Source: Pseudoduganella armeniaca
GTDB taxonomy: Bacteria; Pseudomonadota; Gammaproteobacteria; Burkholderiales; Burkholderiaceae_D
Direction: 5' to 3'
NCBI RefSeq assembly: GCF_003028855.1
Contig: NZ_CP028324.1
Span: 2,356,001-2,420,000 of the forward strand
Length of the DNA: 64,000 nucleotides
Position numbers and translations under genes: made by a program
Shown here: positions 19,558 through 28,627 of the stretch, one piece after another
How the letters are laid out: every line of letters starts with the position of its first letter
How positions within the stretch are numbered: the stretch's first letter is position 1
Notes under the pieces: model-generated
The model's database searches: none
The model's input: only the letters and a program-made list of their open reading frames with translations
Told to the model about the DNA's origin: nothing

Positions 19558-20502
19558 TCAGGCCGGCGCCAGCGTGCGCAACAGCCCCGGCACCTCGGCC
19601 GAAATCTCGCGCGCCAGGTAGCCCAGCACGCCGTACTTGATGGACAGCTGCTCGCCGGCGGAGGCATGCAGCGCCACGCCCCAGGCCGCCGCCTGCTCCA
19701 GGCTGGCGCCGCGCGCGGCCAGGCCGACGATGATGCCGGCCAGCGCGTCGCCCGAGCCCGAGATGGCCAGGCCGATATTGCCGCCCTCGTGGCGCCAGTG
19801 CTGCCCGCCTGGCGCGGCGATGACGGTGGTGGCCCCCTTGAGCGCGACGACGGCGTTCCAACGCCGCGCCGCCGCCACGGCCGCCGCCTGCGGATCGGCC
19901 GCCACGTCGTCCTTGTCCTGGTCCGTCAGGTGCGCCAGCTCGCCCGCGTGCGGCGTCAGCAGCACCGGCTCGGCGAAGCGAAAGTGCGCCATGTCCTTCG
20001 GCTCGTCCAGCAGGTGCGCCTCGCCGGCCATGCGCACGGCGCCCATCGCGCAGGCATCGAGCACGATGGCGGTGCCGGCAAAGCGGGGCAGCAGGGCGTG
20101 CACCAGTTCGGCGGTCGCGCCGTCGTCCTGCATGCCCGGGCCGACCAGCAGCGCGCCGGCCTTGCCGGCCAGCTCGCCCAGCTTGCGCGCCGCTTCCAGG
20201 GTGAAGCCGCCGTTGGCGGTCTCGGCCAGGCCGATCACGCGCGCCTCGGGGATGGCCATGCCGACCAGCGGGGCCACGCTGGCGGCGGTGGCGATGGTCA
20301 GCTTGCCGGCGCCGGCGCGCAGGGCGGCCGTGGCCGCCAGCATGACGGCGCCCGGCATCTCGCGCGCGCCGCCCACGATCAGCACGTGGCCGCGCACTTC
20401 CTTGTCGCCGTCGAACGAAGGCTGCGGCAACGCCCAGTCGCGCAGGGTGCGCGCGGTGATATCGGTGCCGCCGTCGGCGGCGGCGTGCATCGGTTTGCTC
20501 AT
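19558..20502 (-). CDS. nnrD: ADP/ATP-dependent NAD(P)H-hydrate dehydratase, stand-alone
   Basis: Repairs damaged, hydrated NAD(P)H. At 314 residues it consists only of the ribokinase-like dehydratase domain; the NnrE epimerase half that is fused in E. coli is absent. Motifs: GHVLIVGGAREMPGAVMLAATAALRAGAG near 40-68, LTPHAGELAHL near 187, and the catalytic GNIGLAISGSGDALAGIIVGL near 240-260 (the Asp of GSGD). The ATG at 20502 gives MSKPMHAAADGG. It lies 8 bases downstream of the histidine phosphatase gene on the same strand, likely an operon. Confidence 0.92.
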   Translation of the reverse strand: MSKPMHAAADGGTDITARTLRDWALPQPSFDGDKEVRGHVLIVGGAREMPGAVMLAATAALRAGAGKLTIATAASVAPLVGMAIPEARVIGLAETANGGFTLEAARKLGELAGKAGALLVGPGMQDDGATAELVHALLPRFAGTAIVLDACAMGAVRMAGEAHLLDEPKDMAHFRFAEPVLLTPHAGELAHLTDQDKDDVAADPQAAAVAAARRWNAVVALKGATTVIAAPGGQHWRHEGGNIGLAISGSGDALAGIIVGLAARGASLEQAAAWGVALHASAGEQLSIKYGVLGYLAREISAEVPGLLRTLAPA

Positions 20503-20510
20503 GGCGATCC

Positions 20511-21275
20511 TTATGATTTGGGTGCGGCGGGCTGGTCCTTGCCGGCCGTGACCGGCACGCCGGTCTGCGTCAGCGGCGCCACGAAGTTGGCCATCTGCAG
20601 CACCAGCTTGCCGTGCTTGCCGGCGGCGGGGTCGAACGCATACGCGGTGACGCCGCAGTTCGGCACGTCGCCGGCCCGGTCGGTTTCGAGGATTTTTTGC
20701 TCGTCCATCCGCTCCAGCAGGTAGCGCAGGCAGTTGACGATGACCTGGTGGCCGACGATCAGCACGCGCTCGCCGCGGTATTCGCGGGTGATGGTGTCGA
20801 GCACGCTGCGCAGGCGCAGGATGACGTCGCACCAGCTCTCGCCGCCGGGCGGCCGGAAATAGAACTTGCCGACGTGGCGGCGCTGCTCGTGCAACTCGGG
20901 GTACTTGTCGGCGATGCCCAGCGGCGTCAGGCGGTCGATGATGCCGAATTCCTTCTCGCGCAGGCGCTCGTCGGCAACGACCGTCAGCATCTGCTCACGG
21001 TCGAGTGCATTGACCACGGTCATGGCCGTGTCGCGTGCCCGCGCGTAAGGCGAGAACAGCACGACATTGGGCCGCTGTTCCGGCGCCATCGCGCGGAACC
21101 AGTCGGCCAGGGCCTCGGCCTGGCGGCTGCCGAGCTCGGACAGCGGCACGTCCATGTCGCGCTCGGCTATGTCGATCAGGAACTGGGAAGCGGCTTCGGC
21201 CGCCTCACGCGCCACGTTGCCGGCGCTCTGGCCGTGCCGCACTACCCAGATCTGTTGGGGCCATTTCTGTTCCAT
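20511..21275 (-). CDS. Histidine phosphatase (phosphoglycerate mutase-like) family protein
   Basis: A 254-residue enzyme of the histidine phosphatase superfamily. The phospho-acceptor is His14 in WVVRHGQSAGN. LREKEFG near 104 supplies the acid, and RVLIVGHQVIVNCLRYLL near 168-185 the second catalytic His. The substrate may be a phosphosugar or another small phosphoester and cannot be read from sequence. The C-terminal 25 residues (TQTGVPVTAGKDQPAAPKS) look unstructured. It is upstream of nnrD and probably cotranscribed. Confidence 0.9.
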   Translation of the reverse strand: MEQKWPQQIWVVRHGQSAGNVAREAAEAASQFLIDIAERDMDVPLSELGSRQAEALADWFRAMAPEQRPNVVLFSPYARARDTAMTVVNALDREQMLTVVADERLREKEFGIIDRLTPLGIADKYPELHEQRRHVGKFYFRPPGGESWCDVILRLRSVLDTITREYRGERVLIVGHQVIVNCLRYLLERMDEQKILETDRAGDVPNCGVTAYAFDPAAGKHGKLVLQMANFVAPLTQTGVPVTAGKDQPAAPKS

Positions 21276-21353
21276 GGGAGTTCGTCGTCGTGATTCGGTG
21301 TGCGAATACTAGACGAAAGCGCAAAACGGTGGCGCAAGCGTACGGTGACGCAA

Positions 21354-21373
21354 GGGGACAGGCGCCTGTCCCC
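21354..21373. repeat. 20-bp perfect palindrome (GGGGACAGGC family)
   Basis: GGGGACAGGC followed directly by its reverse complement, 12 bases from the stop of tcyP. It is the minimal form of the palindrome family also seen at 10267 and 30890. Confidence 0.85.
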
Positions 21374-21385
21374 ACCGGGTTTACC

Positions 21386-22792
21386 TCAAGCCGCCTTGGC
21401 GTCCGCATCCACGTCGCCGTCCCCGTCGCCGTCGAACACGGCCAGGTCCGTCTCGCCCATCACCCGGCTGGTGACGGTGCCGGCGGTGATCGCGCCGGAG
21501 ACGTTCAGCGCCGTGCGGCCCATGTCGATCAGCGGCTCGATCGAGATCAGGAGGCCGGCCAGCGCGACCGGCAAATTCATCGTCGACAGCACGATCAGCG
21601 CGGCAAAGGTGGCGCCGCCGCCCACGCCGGCCACGCCGACCGAGCCGATCATGACGACCGCCAGCAGCGGCACCAGGAAGGCGGCCGTGTACGGGTCGAT
21701 GCCGACGGTGGGCGCGATCATCACGGCCAGCATGGCCGGGTAGATGCCGGCGCAGCCGTTCTGGCCGATGGTGGCGCCGAACGAGGCGGCGAAGTTGGCG
21801 ATGCCCTCCGGCGTACCCAGGCGCTGGGTTTGCGTCTGCACGTTCATCGGAATGGCGCCGGCACTGCTGCGCGAGGTGAACGCGAACGTCAGCACGGGCA
21901 GGATTTTCTTCGCGAAACGGAACGGGTTCAGGCCGGTGCCGGCGACGATCGCCAGGTGCACGCCGAACATCAGCAGCAGCGCGCTGTACGACGCCGCCAC
22001 AAAGCCCAGCAGGTTCATGATGTCGGCGTAGCTGGAGGTGGCCACGACCTGCGTCATCAGCGCGAACACGCCGTACGGCGTCAGGCGCAGCACGATGGTG
22101 ACGATGCGCATCACGATCGCATGCGCCACCTTGACGAAGTGGTCGAACGAGACGAACAGCTCGGGTTTCTTGTCGGCGATGCCGTGGGCGGCGATGCCGA
22201 TGAAGACGGAGAAGATGACGACGGCGATGGTGGAGGTCTTGCGCCCGCCCGTCATGTCGAGGAAGGGATTGGCCGGCAGGAACGACAGGATCATGCTCGG
22301 CAGCGACAACGCCTGGGCATCGGCCAGCTTGCCCTGCAGGTAGGCGCCGCGCGCCACCTCGGCCTCGCTGGCCGTCAGTCCCACCGCCGTCAGGCCGAAC
22401 AGCTTGGCCATCAGGATGCCCAGCGCCGCGGCGATGACGGTGGTCACCATCAGCGTGCCGATCGTCAGCGCGCTGATCTTGCCCAGTGAACTGGCGTTGC
22501 GCAGCTTGAGGATGGCCGCCACGATCGACACCATGATCAGCGGCATCACGATCATCTGCAGGAGCTTGACGTAGCCGCTGCCGACGATGTCGAGGTAGTC
22601 GCCGGTCGTCTTCAGCACGGGGCTGGCGGCGCCGTAGACGCCCTGCAGCACGGCGCCCAGCAGCACGCCCAGGCCCAGTGCCGTGAACACGCGCACGGTG
22701 AAGCTGGCGTGCTGTTTCTGCTGGCGGTACAGGAAGCCCAGCACGACGAGGGCGGCGACAAGATTGAGGACGATGGCAAGGGTCGGGTTCAT
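21386..22792 (-). CDS. tcyP: L-cystine/dicarboxylate:cation symporter, TcyP type
   Basis: A 468-residue sodium- or proton-coupled carrier of the DAACS family, closest in pattern to the cystine importer TcyP (YdjN). Features: VGSGYVKLLQMIVMPLIMVSIVAAILKL near 70-97; the serine-rich hairpin FTSRSSAGAIPMNVQTQTQRLG near 295-316, which forms the substrate loop; FGATIGQNGCAGIYPAML; and AGVGGGATFAALIVLSTMNLPVALAGLL near 390. The acidic tail DGDGDGDVDADAKAA is unusual. It is monocistronic by spacing. Substrate cystine is likely but not certain. Confidence 0.88.
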   Translation of the reverse strand: MNPTLAIVLNLVAALVVLGFLYRQQKQHASFTVRVFTALGLGVLLGAVLQGVYGAASPVLKTTGDYLDIVGSGYVKLLQMIVMPLIMVSIVAAILKLRNASSLGKISALTIGTLMVTTVIAAALGILMAKLFGLTAVGLTASEAEVARGAYLQGKLADAQALSLPSMILSFLPANPFLDMTGGRKTSTIAVVIFSVFIGIAAHGIADKKPELFVSFDHFVKVAHAIVMRIVTIVLRLTPYGVFALMTQVVATSSYADIMNLLGFVAASYSALLLMFGVHLAIVAGTGLNPFRFAKKILPVLTFAFTSRSSAGAIPMNVQTQTQRLGTPEGIANFAASFGATIGQNGCAGIYPAMLAVMIAPTVGIDPYTAAFLVPLLAVVMIGSVGVAGVGGGATFAALIVLSTMNLPVALAGLLISIEPLIDMGRTALNVSGAITAGTVTSRVMGETDLAVFDGDGDGDVDADAKAA

Positions 22793-22917
22793 GGGTGCTT
22801 CCAGGGTTGTTGTCCTGGCGATTTTATCGGAATTGCCACGACTCTACCGGAAGCCGTGCGACTTGCTCAGCCGGAGTCTGCGAATATTCACGCATATCCT
22901 TATAAGCACGGAGTTGC

Positions 22918-23433
22918 ATGAAAGCCCTGATCAAACTGTTTGCCGTCGGCTACGTGGCCATCTCGCTGCTGTTCTGGATCAGCGGGCTGGCGCTGGTCGG
23001 CATGGCCGGGTTCGAAATCTGGGAGGCCGTGATGCCCGCCGACCAGGCCAGTGCGCAGCCGCGCTTCGTGCGCATCCTGGAATGTATCGGCCTGCTGACG
23101 ATCGCCGTCGCCGCCTTCGAACTGGGCCAGACCGTGCTGGAAGAGGAGGTGCAGCGCTCCGCCAATATCAGTACGCCGACCCGGGTGCGCCGCTTCATGT
23201 CGCGTTTCATGATCGTCGTCATCGTCTCGTTGGCGATCGAGTGCCTGGTATCGGCCTTCCAATCGCTGCACGGCCACCCCGAGCTGCTGCCGCATGCCGC
23301 CGTGATCGGCCTGTGCGCAGCGGCGCTGATGCTGGCCTGGGGCGGCTTTATCCGCCTCAACATCCCGGCCGAGCACCTGGAGCCGCAAGCCATGGAAGAT
23401 GCGCAGGCCGAAGATGACAAGATTGACACATGA
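22918..23433 (+). CDS. Four-helix membrane protein of unknown function
   Basis: A 171-residue protein with about four hydrophobic segments (5-33, 58-78, 100-122, 132-150) and a hydrophilic acidic tail (EPQAMEDAQAEDDKIDT). GGAG precedes the ATG. The loop ELGQTVLEEEVQRSANISTPTRVRRFMSRF separates helices 2 and 3. I do not recognise a family. It is divergent from tcyP (125 bases between starts) and may share its regulatory region. Confidence 0.7.
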   Translation: MKALIKLFAVGYVAISLLFWISGLALVGMAGFEIWEAVMPADQASAQPRFVRILECIGLLTIAVAAFELGQTVLEEEVQRSANISTPTRVRRFMSRFMIVVIVSLAIECLVSAFQSLHGHPELLPHAAVIGLCAAALMLAWGGFIRLNIPAEHLEPQAMEDAQAEDDKIDT

Positions 23434-23625
23434 GTTACCATTCATAAATATTCCTTTCCATCAATTGACTCAGCTGTCAACCGCTCGGTCGGCTGTTTGT
23501 CGCGGCTAAGCAACGCATTCTTTGCGTTATATGCCCCTTGCATGACGATTGCCTCCAATTAGCTCGTGCAAGTGGTTTTTGCCCATGTTAAATTTCCGCA
23601 TGGCAAAAACAGTTGGAGCGCGAAA

Positions 23626-26142
23626 ATGACGGTCAAGGTAAAAGGTTCGCTGGTATTCGGTGGCATGGGCAACGAGGAGGAGTTCGGCACCGGTGGCAAC
23701 GACATCTTCGTTGGCGGCTATGGCTGGGACGTCGGCGACGGCGGCGACGACACGATCTACGGCGACGCTGGCGACGATCTGGTCCTGGCATCGGACGGCG
23801 CCGACCTGCTCGATGGCGGCAGCGGCATCGACGAGGTCGATTATTCGGCCGCCGGCAGCACCGTCACGGTGGACCTGGGCGCCGGCAGCGCCTGGGATGG
23901 CGCCGCCTATGACACCTTGGCCGGCTTCGAAAACGTGACCGGTTCGGCCTTCGACGACGTGCTGACGGGCGATGCCGGCTTCAACATCCTGATCGGCAAC
24001 CGGGGCAACGACACGCTCGACGGCGCCGCCGGCTTCGACATGGTCACCTACCGCAATGCCACGGCGACGGTCATCGTCAACCTGGGCCTGGGTACTTCCG
24101 CCGGCGCCGATGGCGCCGACATCCTGCGCAATATCGAGGGCCTGCAGGGTTCGCGCTTCAGCGACGCGCTGATCGGCGACGCGGCCGGCAACCTGCTGGA
24201 CGGGCAGGCCGGCAACGACACGCTGACGGGCGGTGGCGGCGACGACACCCTGTCCGGCGGCAGCGGCGACGACACGGCGGTCTTCACCGGCGCCAAGGCC
24301 GACTACAACATCGTCACCGGCAGCGACGGCCGCGTTACCGTGACGGACCTGAGCACGGGCCGCGACGGTACCGACATCCTGTTCGGCATCAGCCACCTGA
24401 AGTTTTCCGACCAGACCCTGAACCTGGCGCAGGTGGACCGCCAGGTCGCCACCACCAGCACGGCAGCGCCGGCGGCGGCCGTCGCCAACCTGGCCGACGG
24501 CAGCTACGTGGTGGCCTACACCGCGGCCGACGGCGGCGGCGATGGCGTCTGGTTCCGCAAGTTCGGCATCGACGGCGTGGGCCTCGCTCCGGCCGCCGCC
24601 ATCAATGACGTGACGGCGGGCGAGCAGCGCGCCCCGGCCCTGGCTGGCCTGTACGACGGTGGCTGGGTGGCCGTCTACCAGAGCGCCACCGCGGCGGGCT
24701 GGGATATCGTGCTGCAGCGCTTCAATGCCGACGGCACCCGCAACGGTGCCGAACAGGTACTGGGCAGCGCGGACGACCAGGTGCAGCCGGCCGTGGCGGT
24801 GACGCCGGATCGCGGTTTCGTCGTCACGTGGCAGGGCAAGGCCGCCGACGGCACGCAGGACATCTTCACGCAGAAATTCGACGAGGCCGGCACGGCCACG
24901 GGCGACGCGGTGACCATCAACACGACCGTCGCCGGCGACCAGACCGGCGTGGCGGTGGTCGAACAGGACAACGGTTACCTGCTGGCCTGGCAGTCGGACA
25001 ATGGCACCAGCCACAACGTGATGGTGCAATCGGTCCGTTGGGACGGCGAGCGCATGGGCGGCGAGCTGCGGCTGGCCACGAACGGGGTCGTCAGCAGCGT
25101 CAAGGCGGCCACCCTGTACAGTGCCGGCGGCGAGGGCATCAGCGGTGCCGTCGTCACCTGGATCCAGGACGACGGCAATGCGACCACGTCCGACGATGCC
25201 GTGATGTTCCAGCGTTTCGACGTGAACGGCAATATGTTGGGTGGTGCCATGCCGGTCAGTAACGTCGGCTTCCAGCAGGGCCAGTCGGTGACGGGCCTGG
25301 CGGACGGCGGTTTCCTGATCGCGTGGGACAGCGTCGCGACCGATGGCACCTCCACCGTGATGGCCCGTCATTACAGCGCCAGCGGCACCGCGGCCGGCGC
25401 GGCGTTCCAGGTCAGCCAGAGCGCCGTGCAGGGCCGTGCCAGCGTGATCGGCCTGGCCGAGACGGCCGGCGGCCACGTGGCCGTCGAGTGGTCGGTCAAG
25501 GCGGCGGACGGCACCGTGCGCGTCTACCAGCAGGTGATCGGCTATGACGGCGGCGCCGAGTACGTGGCGGGCGCCAGCTCCGGCACGCCGCCGGCGACGC
25601 CCAGCATGGAGATCGAGCAGCCGCCGGCCGACGATGGCTCGACCAGCGCCGGCCGCGTCGACGGTCCCACGCTGCTCGTCAGCGGTACTGCCGACGCGGG
25701 CGCGTTGATCACGCTGTACGATGGCGGTAGCGTGATCGCCACGGCGACGGCGGACGGCGACGGCCGCTGGTCGAAGGTGATCGCGGACGTCAATCCGGGT
25801 GATCATGCATTCACGGCCACGGCCACCGATGCACTGGGCCAGGTCAGCCAGGCCAGCGTGCCGGTCTGGACGTCGGTAGCGCAAGATGACGACGCGGCGG
25901 AAACCCCGGCACCGGAGCCCGTGCCACCGCCGGCACCAGAACCAGCCCCGGCACCGGCACCTGCGCCAGCCCCGGCACCAGCACCAGCGCCAGCCCCGGC
26001 ACCAGCGCCGGCCCCGGCACCAGCGCCAGCTCCGGCACCAGCGCCAGGCCCAGCTCCGGCGCCGGCCCCGGCCCCGGCCCCAGCTCCGGCGCCGGCCCCG
26101 GCCCCGAACGGCAATATCCGACCGTACCGGACAAGCCGGTAG
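23626..26142 (+). CDS. RTX-type calcium-binding exoprotein, N-terminal part of a split gene
   Basis: 838 residues in this frame. Glycine/aspartate nonapeptides (GGxGxDxxx) lie near residues 15-70, 120-145 and 190-225, as in type I-secreted RTX proteins that fold on binding calcium. They are followed by beta-propeller-like repeats (DGSYVVAYTAADG.., GGWVAVYQSATA.., about 280-700), a Big-6-like Ig domain (GPTLLVSGTADAGALITLYDGG), and a long Pro-Ala repeat (about 762-826) that ends in an out-of-family tail IRPYRTSR. ATG 23626 has GGAG. The missing C-terminus is in another frame from 26187, so one base has probably been lost or gained in the repeat. Confidence 0.8.
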   Translation: MTVKVKGSLVFGGMGNEEEFGTGGNDIFVGGYGWDVGDGGDDTIYGDAGDDLVLASDGADLLDGGSGIDEVDYSAAGSTVTVDLGAGSAWDGAAYDTLAGFENVTGSAFDDVLTGDAGFNILIGNRGNDTLDGAAGFDMVTYRNATATVIVNLGLGTSAGADGADILRNIEGLQGSRFSDALIGDAAGNLLDGQAGNDTLTGGGGDDTLSGGSGDDTAVFTGAKADYNIVTGSDGRVTVTDLSTGRDGTDILFGISHLKFSDQTLNLAQVDRQVATTSTAAPAAAVANLADGSYVVAYTAADGGGDGVWFRKFGIDGVGLAPAAAINDVTAGEQRAPALAGLYDGGWVAVYQSATAAGWDIVLQRFNADGTRNGAEQVLGSADDQVQPAVAVTPDRGFVVTWQGKAADGTQDIFTQKFDEAGTATGDAVTINTTVAGDQTGVAVVEQDNGYLLAWQSDNGTSHNVMVQSVRWDGERMGGELRLATNGVVSSVKAATLYSAGGEGISGAVVTWIQDDGNATTSDDAVMFQRFDVNGNMLGGAMPVSNVGFQQGQSVTGLADGGFLIAWDSVATDGTSTVMARHYSASGTAAGAAFQVSQSAVQGRASVIGLAETAGGHVAVEWSVKAADGTVRVYQQVIGYDGGAEYVAGASSGTPPATPSMEIEQPPADDGSTSAGRVDGPTLLVSGTADAGALITLYDGGSVIATATADGDGRWSKVIADVNPGDHAFTATATDALGQVSQASVPVWTSVAQDDDAAETPAPEPVPPPAPEPAPAPAPAPAPAPAPAPAPAPAPAPAPAPAPAPAPGPAPAPAPAPAPAPAPAPAPNGNIRPYRTSR

Positions 26143-26186
26143 CGAACGGCGGCAACGGGGGCGACCGCGTCACGCTGTCGCTCGGT

Positions 26187-27368
26187 GTGACGAGCGCCTA
26201 CGATGGCGGTGCCGGCCTCGACACCGCCGCGGTGGCGGCCCAGCACGACAAGGTCGCGCTGGCAAAAGTCGGCGATACCTGGCAGGTGACGGAAGCGGCC
26301 ACCGGTAAAGTCAGCGCGCTGACCAACGTGGAACGGCTGGCGTTTGCCGACGTGACGGTGGCGCTCGATACGGATGGCGTGGCGGGCCAGGCCTTCCGCT
26401 TGTACCAGGCCGCCTTCGACCGCGCGCCGGATGCCGAGGGCCTCGGTTACTGGATCGGCCGGCTCGATGCCGGTGCCAGCCTGACCGGTGTGGCACGCGA
26501 GTTCCTCAAGTCGCCGGAATTTGTCAAGTTGATGGGAACGGCCACGCCGACCGACGACGCGTTCGTGACGGCACTGTACCGCAACGTCCTGCACCGGGAA
26601 CCCGATGCGGCCGGCAAGCAATGGTGGGTCAACGAGCTGAAAGCGGGCGCGGCGCGGGAAACGGTGCTGACGGGCTTCGCCGAATCGGCCGAGAACCAGG
26701 CGGCCGTGGCCGACGATACCGCCCACGGCATCGCCTACGTGCCGTTTGTCGACAGCACCGCCGGCACGGCGGACAACGACCGGGTCACGCTGCCCACCGC
26801 GGCGCCGGTCAAGCTCGACGGCGGCAGCGGCCGGGATACGGCCGTCATCGGTGCCGAGCACGACAGCTTTACGCTGAAGCACGCCAGCGGTTCCTGGCAA
26901 GTGGTGGACGCGACGACCGGCAGCGTCAGCACGCTGACCAACGTGGAGCGCGTGGCGTTTTCCGATGTGACGGTCGCGCTGGACGTGGACGGTGTCGCCG
27001 GCCAGGCGTTCCGCCTGTACCAGGCAGCGTTCAACCGCGCGCCCGACCTGGCCGGCCTGGGCTTCTGGATCGGCGACATGGACCAGGGTGCCAGCCTGGA
27101 CAGCGTGGCGCGCGCCTTCATCGCTTCGTCCGAGTTCACGAAGCTGGTGGGCACGGCCACGCCGAGCGACGAGGCCTTCGTCACGGCCATGTACCACAAC
27201 GTGCTGCATCGTGAGCCGGACGCGCCGGGCATGCAGTTCTGGCTCGAAGCCTTGCACAACGGCACGCCACGCGAATTGGTGCTGACCGGCTTCTCGGAGT
27301 CCGCCGAGAACCAGGCGGCACTGGTCGGCGTCATGGCCAACGGCATCGAGTACGTGCCGTTCGGTTGA
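26187..27368 (+). CDS. DUF4214 repeat region, C-terminal part of the split exoprotein
   Basis: A 393-residue reading frame that begins inside a domain. Its true beginning GGDRVTLS is encoded in the same frame upstream of the GTG at 26187, continuous with the Pro-Ala coding region. It holds two DUF4214 units, each with TNVERxAFxDVTVALDxDGVAGQAFRLYQAAFxRAPD followed by SxEFxKLxGTATP, YxNVLHREPDAxG and a SAENQAA...Y.PF ending. DUF4214 commonly ends S-layer-like and type I-secreted proteins, and the last residues may be the secretion signal. It is best read as the C-terminal half of the 23626 protein. Confidence 0.8.
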   Translation: MTSAYDGGAGLDTAAVAAQHDKVALAKVGDTWQVTEAATGKVSALTNVERLAFADVTVALDTDGVAGQAFRLYQAAFDRAPDAEGLGYWIGRLDAGASLTGVAREFLKSPEFVKLMGTATPTDDAFVTALYRNVLHREPDAAGKQWWVNELKAGAARETVLTGFAESAENQAAVADDTAHGIAYVPFVDSTAGTADNDRVTLPTAAPVKLDGGSGRDTAVIGAEHDSFTLKHASGSWQVVDATTGSVSTLTNVERVAFSDVTVALDVDGVAGQAFRLYQAAFNRAPDLAGLGFWIGDMDQGASLDSVARAFIASSEFTKLVGTATPSDEAFVTAMYHNVLHREPDAPGMQFWLEALHNGTPRELVLTGFSESAENQAALVGVMANGIEYVPFG

Positions 27369-27395
27369 TGCGAAGCGCGCCGCTGCCAACCCGTC

Positions 27396-27448
27396 GGTGC
27401 CAGGCACCTGCCTGAGGGTCTTCGACCCACGGACAGGTGCCTGGCACC
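27396..27448. repeat. Palindrome with GGTGCCAGGCACCTG arms
   Basis: 15-base perfect arms (27396-27410 and 27434-27448) enclose a second hairpin GGGTC-TTC-GACCC. The inner stem is the same as in the 10267 element, while the outer arms are a variant. It lies between the convergent ends of the DUF4214 gene and the gene at 27458. Confidence 0.85.
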
Positions 27449-27457
27449 AGGGGTTTC

Positions 27458-27955
27458 CTACCGAACCGCCACCGTGCAAGCCTGCACGCAGCGCAGCACC
27501 CGTCCCAGCAGCAAACCATTCAACAGGCCCAGCACCAGGCTGGCCGTCATCGCGCACAACGCGTTGTCCAGCAAGGCCGGCGCCATGGCGCCCGCGACGG
27601 CCAGTGCGTAGCGGCCGCAGAACACGCCCAGCATCAGCACCAGCGGCAGCCAGCTGCCGCGCTGCGTGACGACCCCCGCCGCGCGGTCGACGGCGACGAC
27701 GGCCCGCGCGCCCAGCTGCCAGGCGATCGCCGCGCCCACCGCCACGCCCGCCAGCCAGGCGCTGACCGATACCGGCGTCAGGCCGAAGCGACGCCCGATC
27801 TCCTGCAGCGCCAGGCCCGCCATCACCAGCGGGATGATGGCGGCCGCGCGCAGCGTGGTGGTGCGGTCGCGGCTGGCCGCGATGCCGCGCTGGACCAGGA
27901 AGGCCAGGATGGCCCAGACGTAGAGCGGGGTGTGGCTGATGATCTGCTGCAGCAT
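27458..27955 (-). CDS. Small polytopic membrane protein (DUF6622-like)
   Basis: A 165-residue protein starting MLQQIISHTPLYVWAILAFLVQRG, with a GAGGAGGA ribosome site, and about five hydrophobic helices. The HTPLYVWA..FLVxRGxAASRDR opening resembles small membrane proteins labelled DUF6622 in Burkholderiales; I recall that assignment only loosely. The much longer antisense frame extending to 30724 is a composition artefact over iorB. It is divergent from iorA, with 210 bases between. Confidence 0.7.
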   Translation of the reverse strand: MLQQIISHTPLYVWAILAFLVQRGIAASRDRTTTLRAAAIIPLVMAGLALQEIGRRFGLTPVSVSAWLAGVAVGAAIAWQLGARAVVAVDRAAGVVTQRGSWLPLVLMLGVFCGRYALAVAGAMAPALLDNALCAMTASLVLGLLNGLLLGRVLRCVQACTVAVR

Positions 27956-28165
27956 GATGGCGTCCTCCTCGTTGTCGATGGGGCCATGATGCGGCCCAGC
28001 CGCGACGCGGGCGAGCGGCTTGCGACGAAAGCGCGCCGCGATGGCGCGAAACGGTCCGGCGCGGCGGCGAAACCGCCATAGGAGAGAGGCGGCACTGTGC
28101 TGTCCAGCATGGCGACAACCACAAGGCGATTCTTTTATAGTTGGTCTACCTATGAAAGGACCGCC

Positions 28166-28618
28166 ATGCCTACCCTGAACATCAACGGCACCGATACCGC
28201 GCTGGACGTGCCGGACGACATGCCCATCCTGTGGGCGCTGCGCGACGTGGCCGGCCTGACCGGCACCAAGTTCGGTTGCGGCGTCGCCCTGTGCGGCGCC
28301 TGCACCGTGCACCTGGACGGGCAGCCGATCCGCTCCTGCGTCACGCCCGTCTCGGCCGCCGCCGGCAAGAAGATCGTCACCATCGAGGCCGTCGGCCAGG
28401 ACAGCGTGGGTGCCAAGGTGCAGGATGCCTGGCGCCAGATCGACGTGGTGCAATGCGGCTACTGCCAGTCCGGCCAGATCATGGCCGCCACGGCGCTGCT
28501 GCGCGCGACGCCGAAACCGAGCGACGCCGACATCGACAACGCCATGGCCGGCAATATCTGCCGCTGCGGCACCTACGGGCGCATCCGCGCCGCCATCAAG
28601 ATCGCGGCCGCGAAATAA
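28166..28618 (+). CDS. iorA: (2Fe-2S) subunit of an isoquinoline 1-oxidoreductase-type hydroxylase
   Basis: A 150-residue electron-transfer subunit with two [2Fe-2S] clusters. The plant-ferredoxin cluster is CGVALCGACTVHLDGQPIRSC (near 39-59). The helical-domain cluster is CGYCQSGQIM (near 98) with ICRCGTYGRIRAAI (near 133). AAAGGA precedes ATG 28166. It passes electrons from the molybdenum subunit encoded 9 bases downstream. IorA/IorB-type enzymes oxidise N-heterocycles or aldehydes; the substrate cannot be told here. Confidence 0.92.
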   Translation: MPTLNINGTDTALDVPDDMPILWALRDVAGLTGTKFGCGVALCGACTVHLDGQPIRSCVTPVSAAAGKKIVTIEAVGQDSVGAKVQDAWRQIDVVQCGYCQSGQIMAATALLRATPKPSDADIDNAMAGNICRCGTYGRIRAAIKIAAAK

Positions 28619-28627
28619 GGAGACGCC

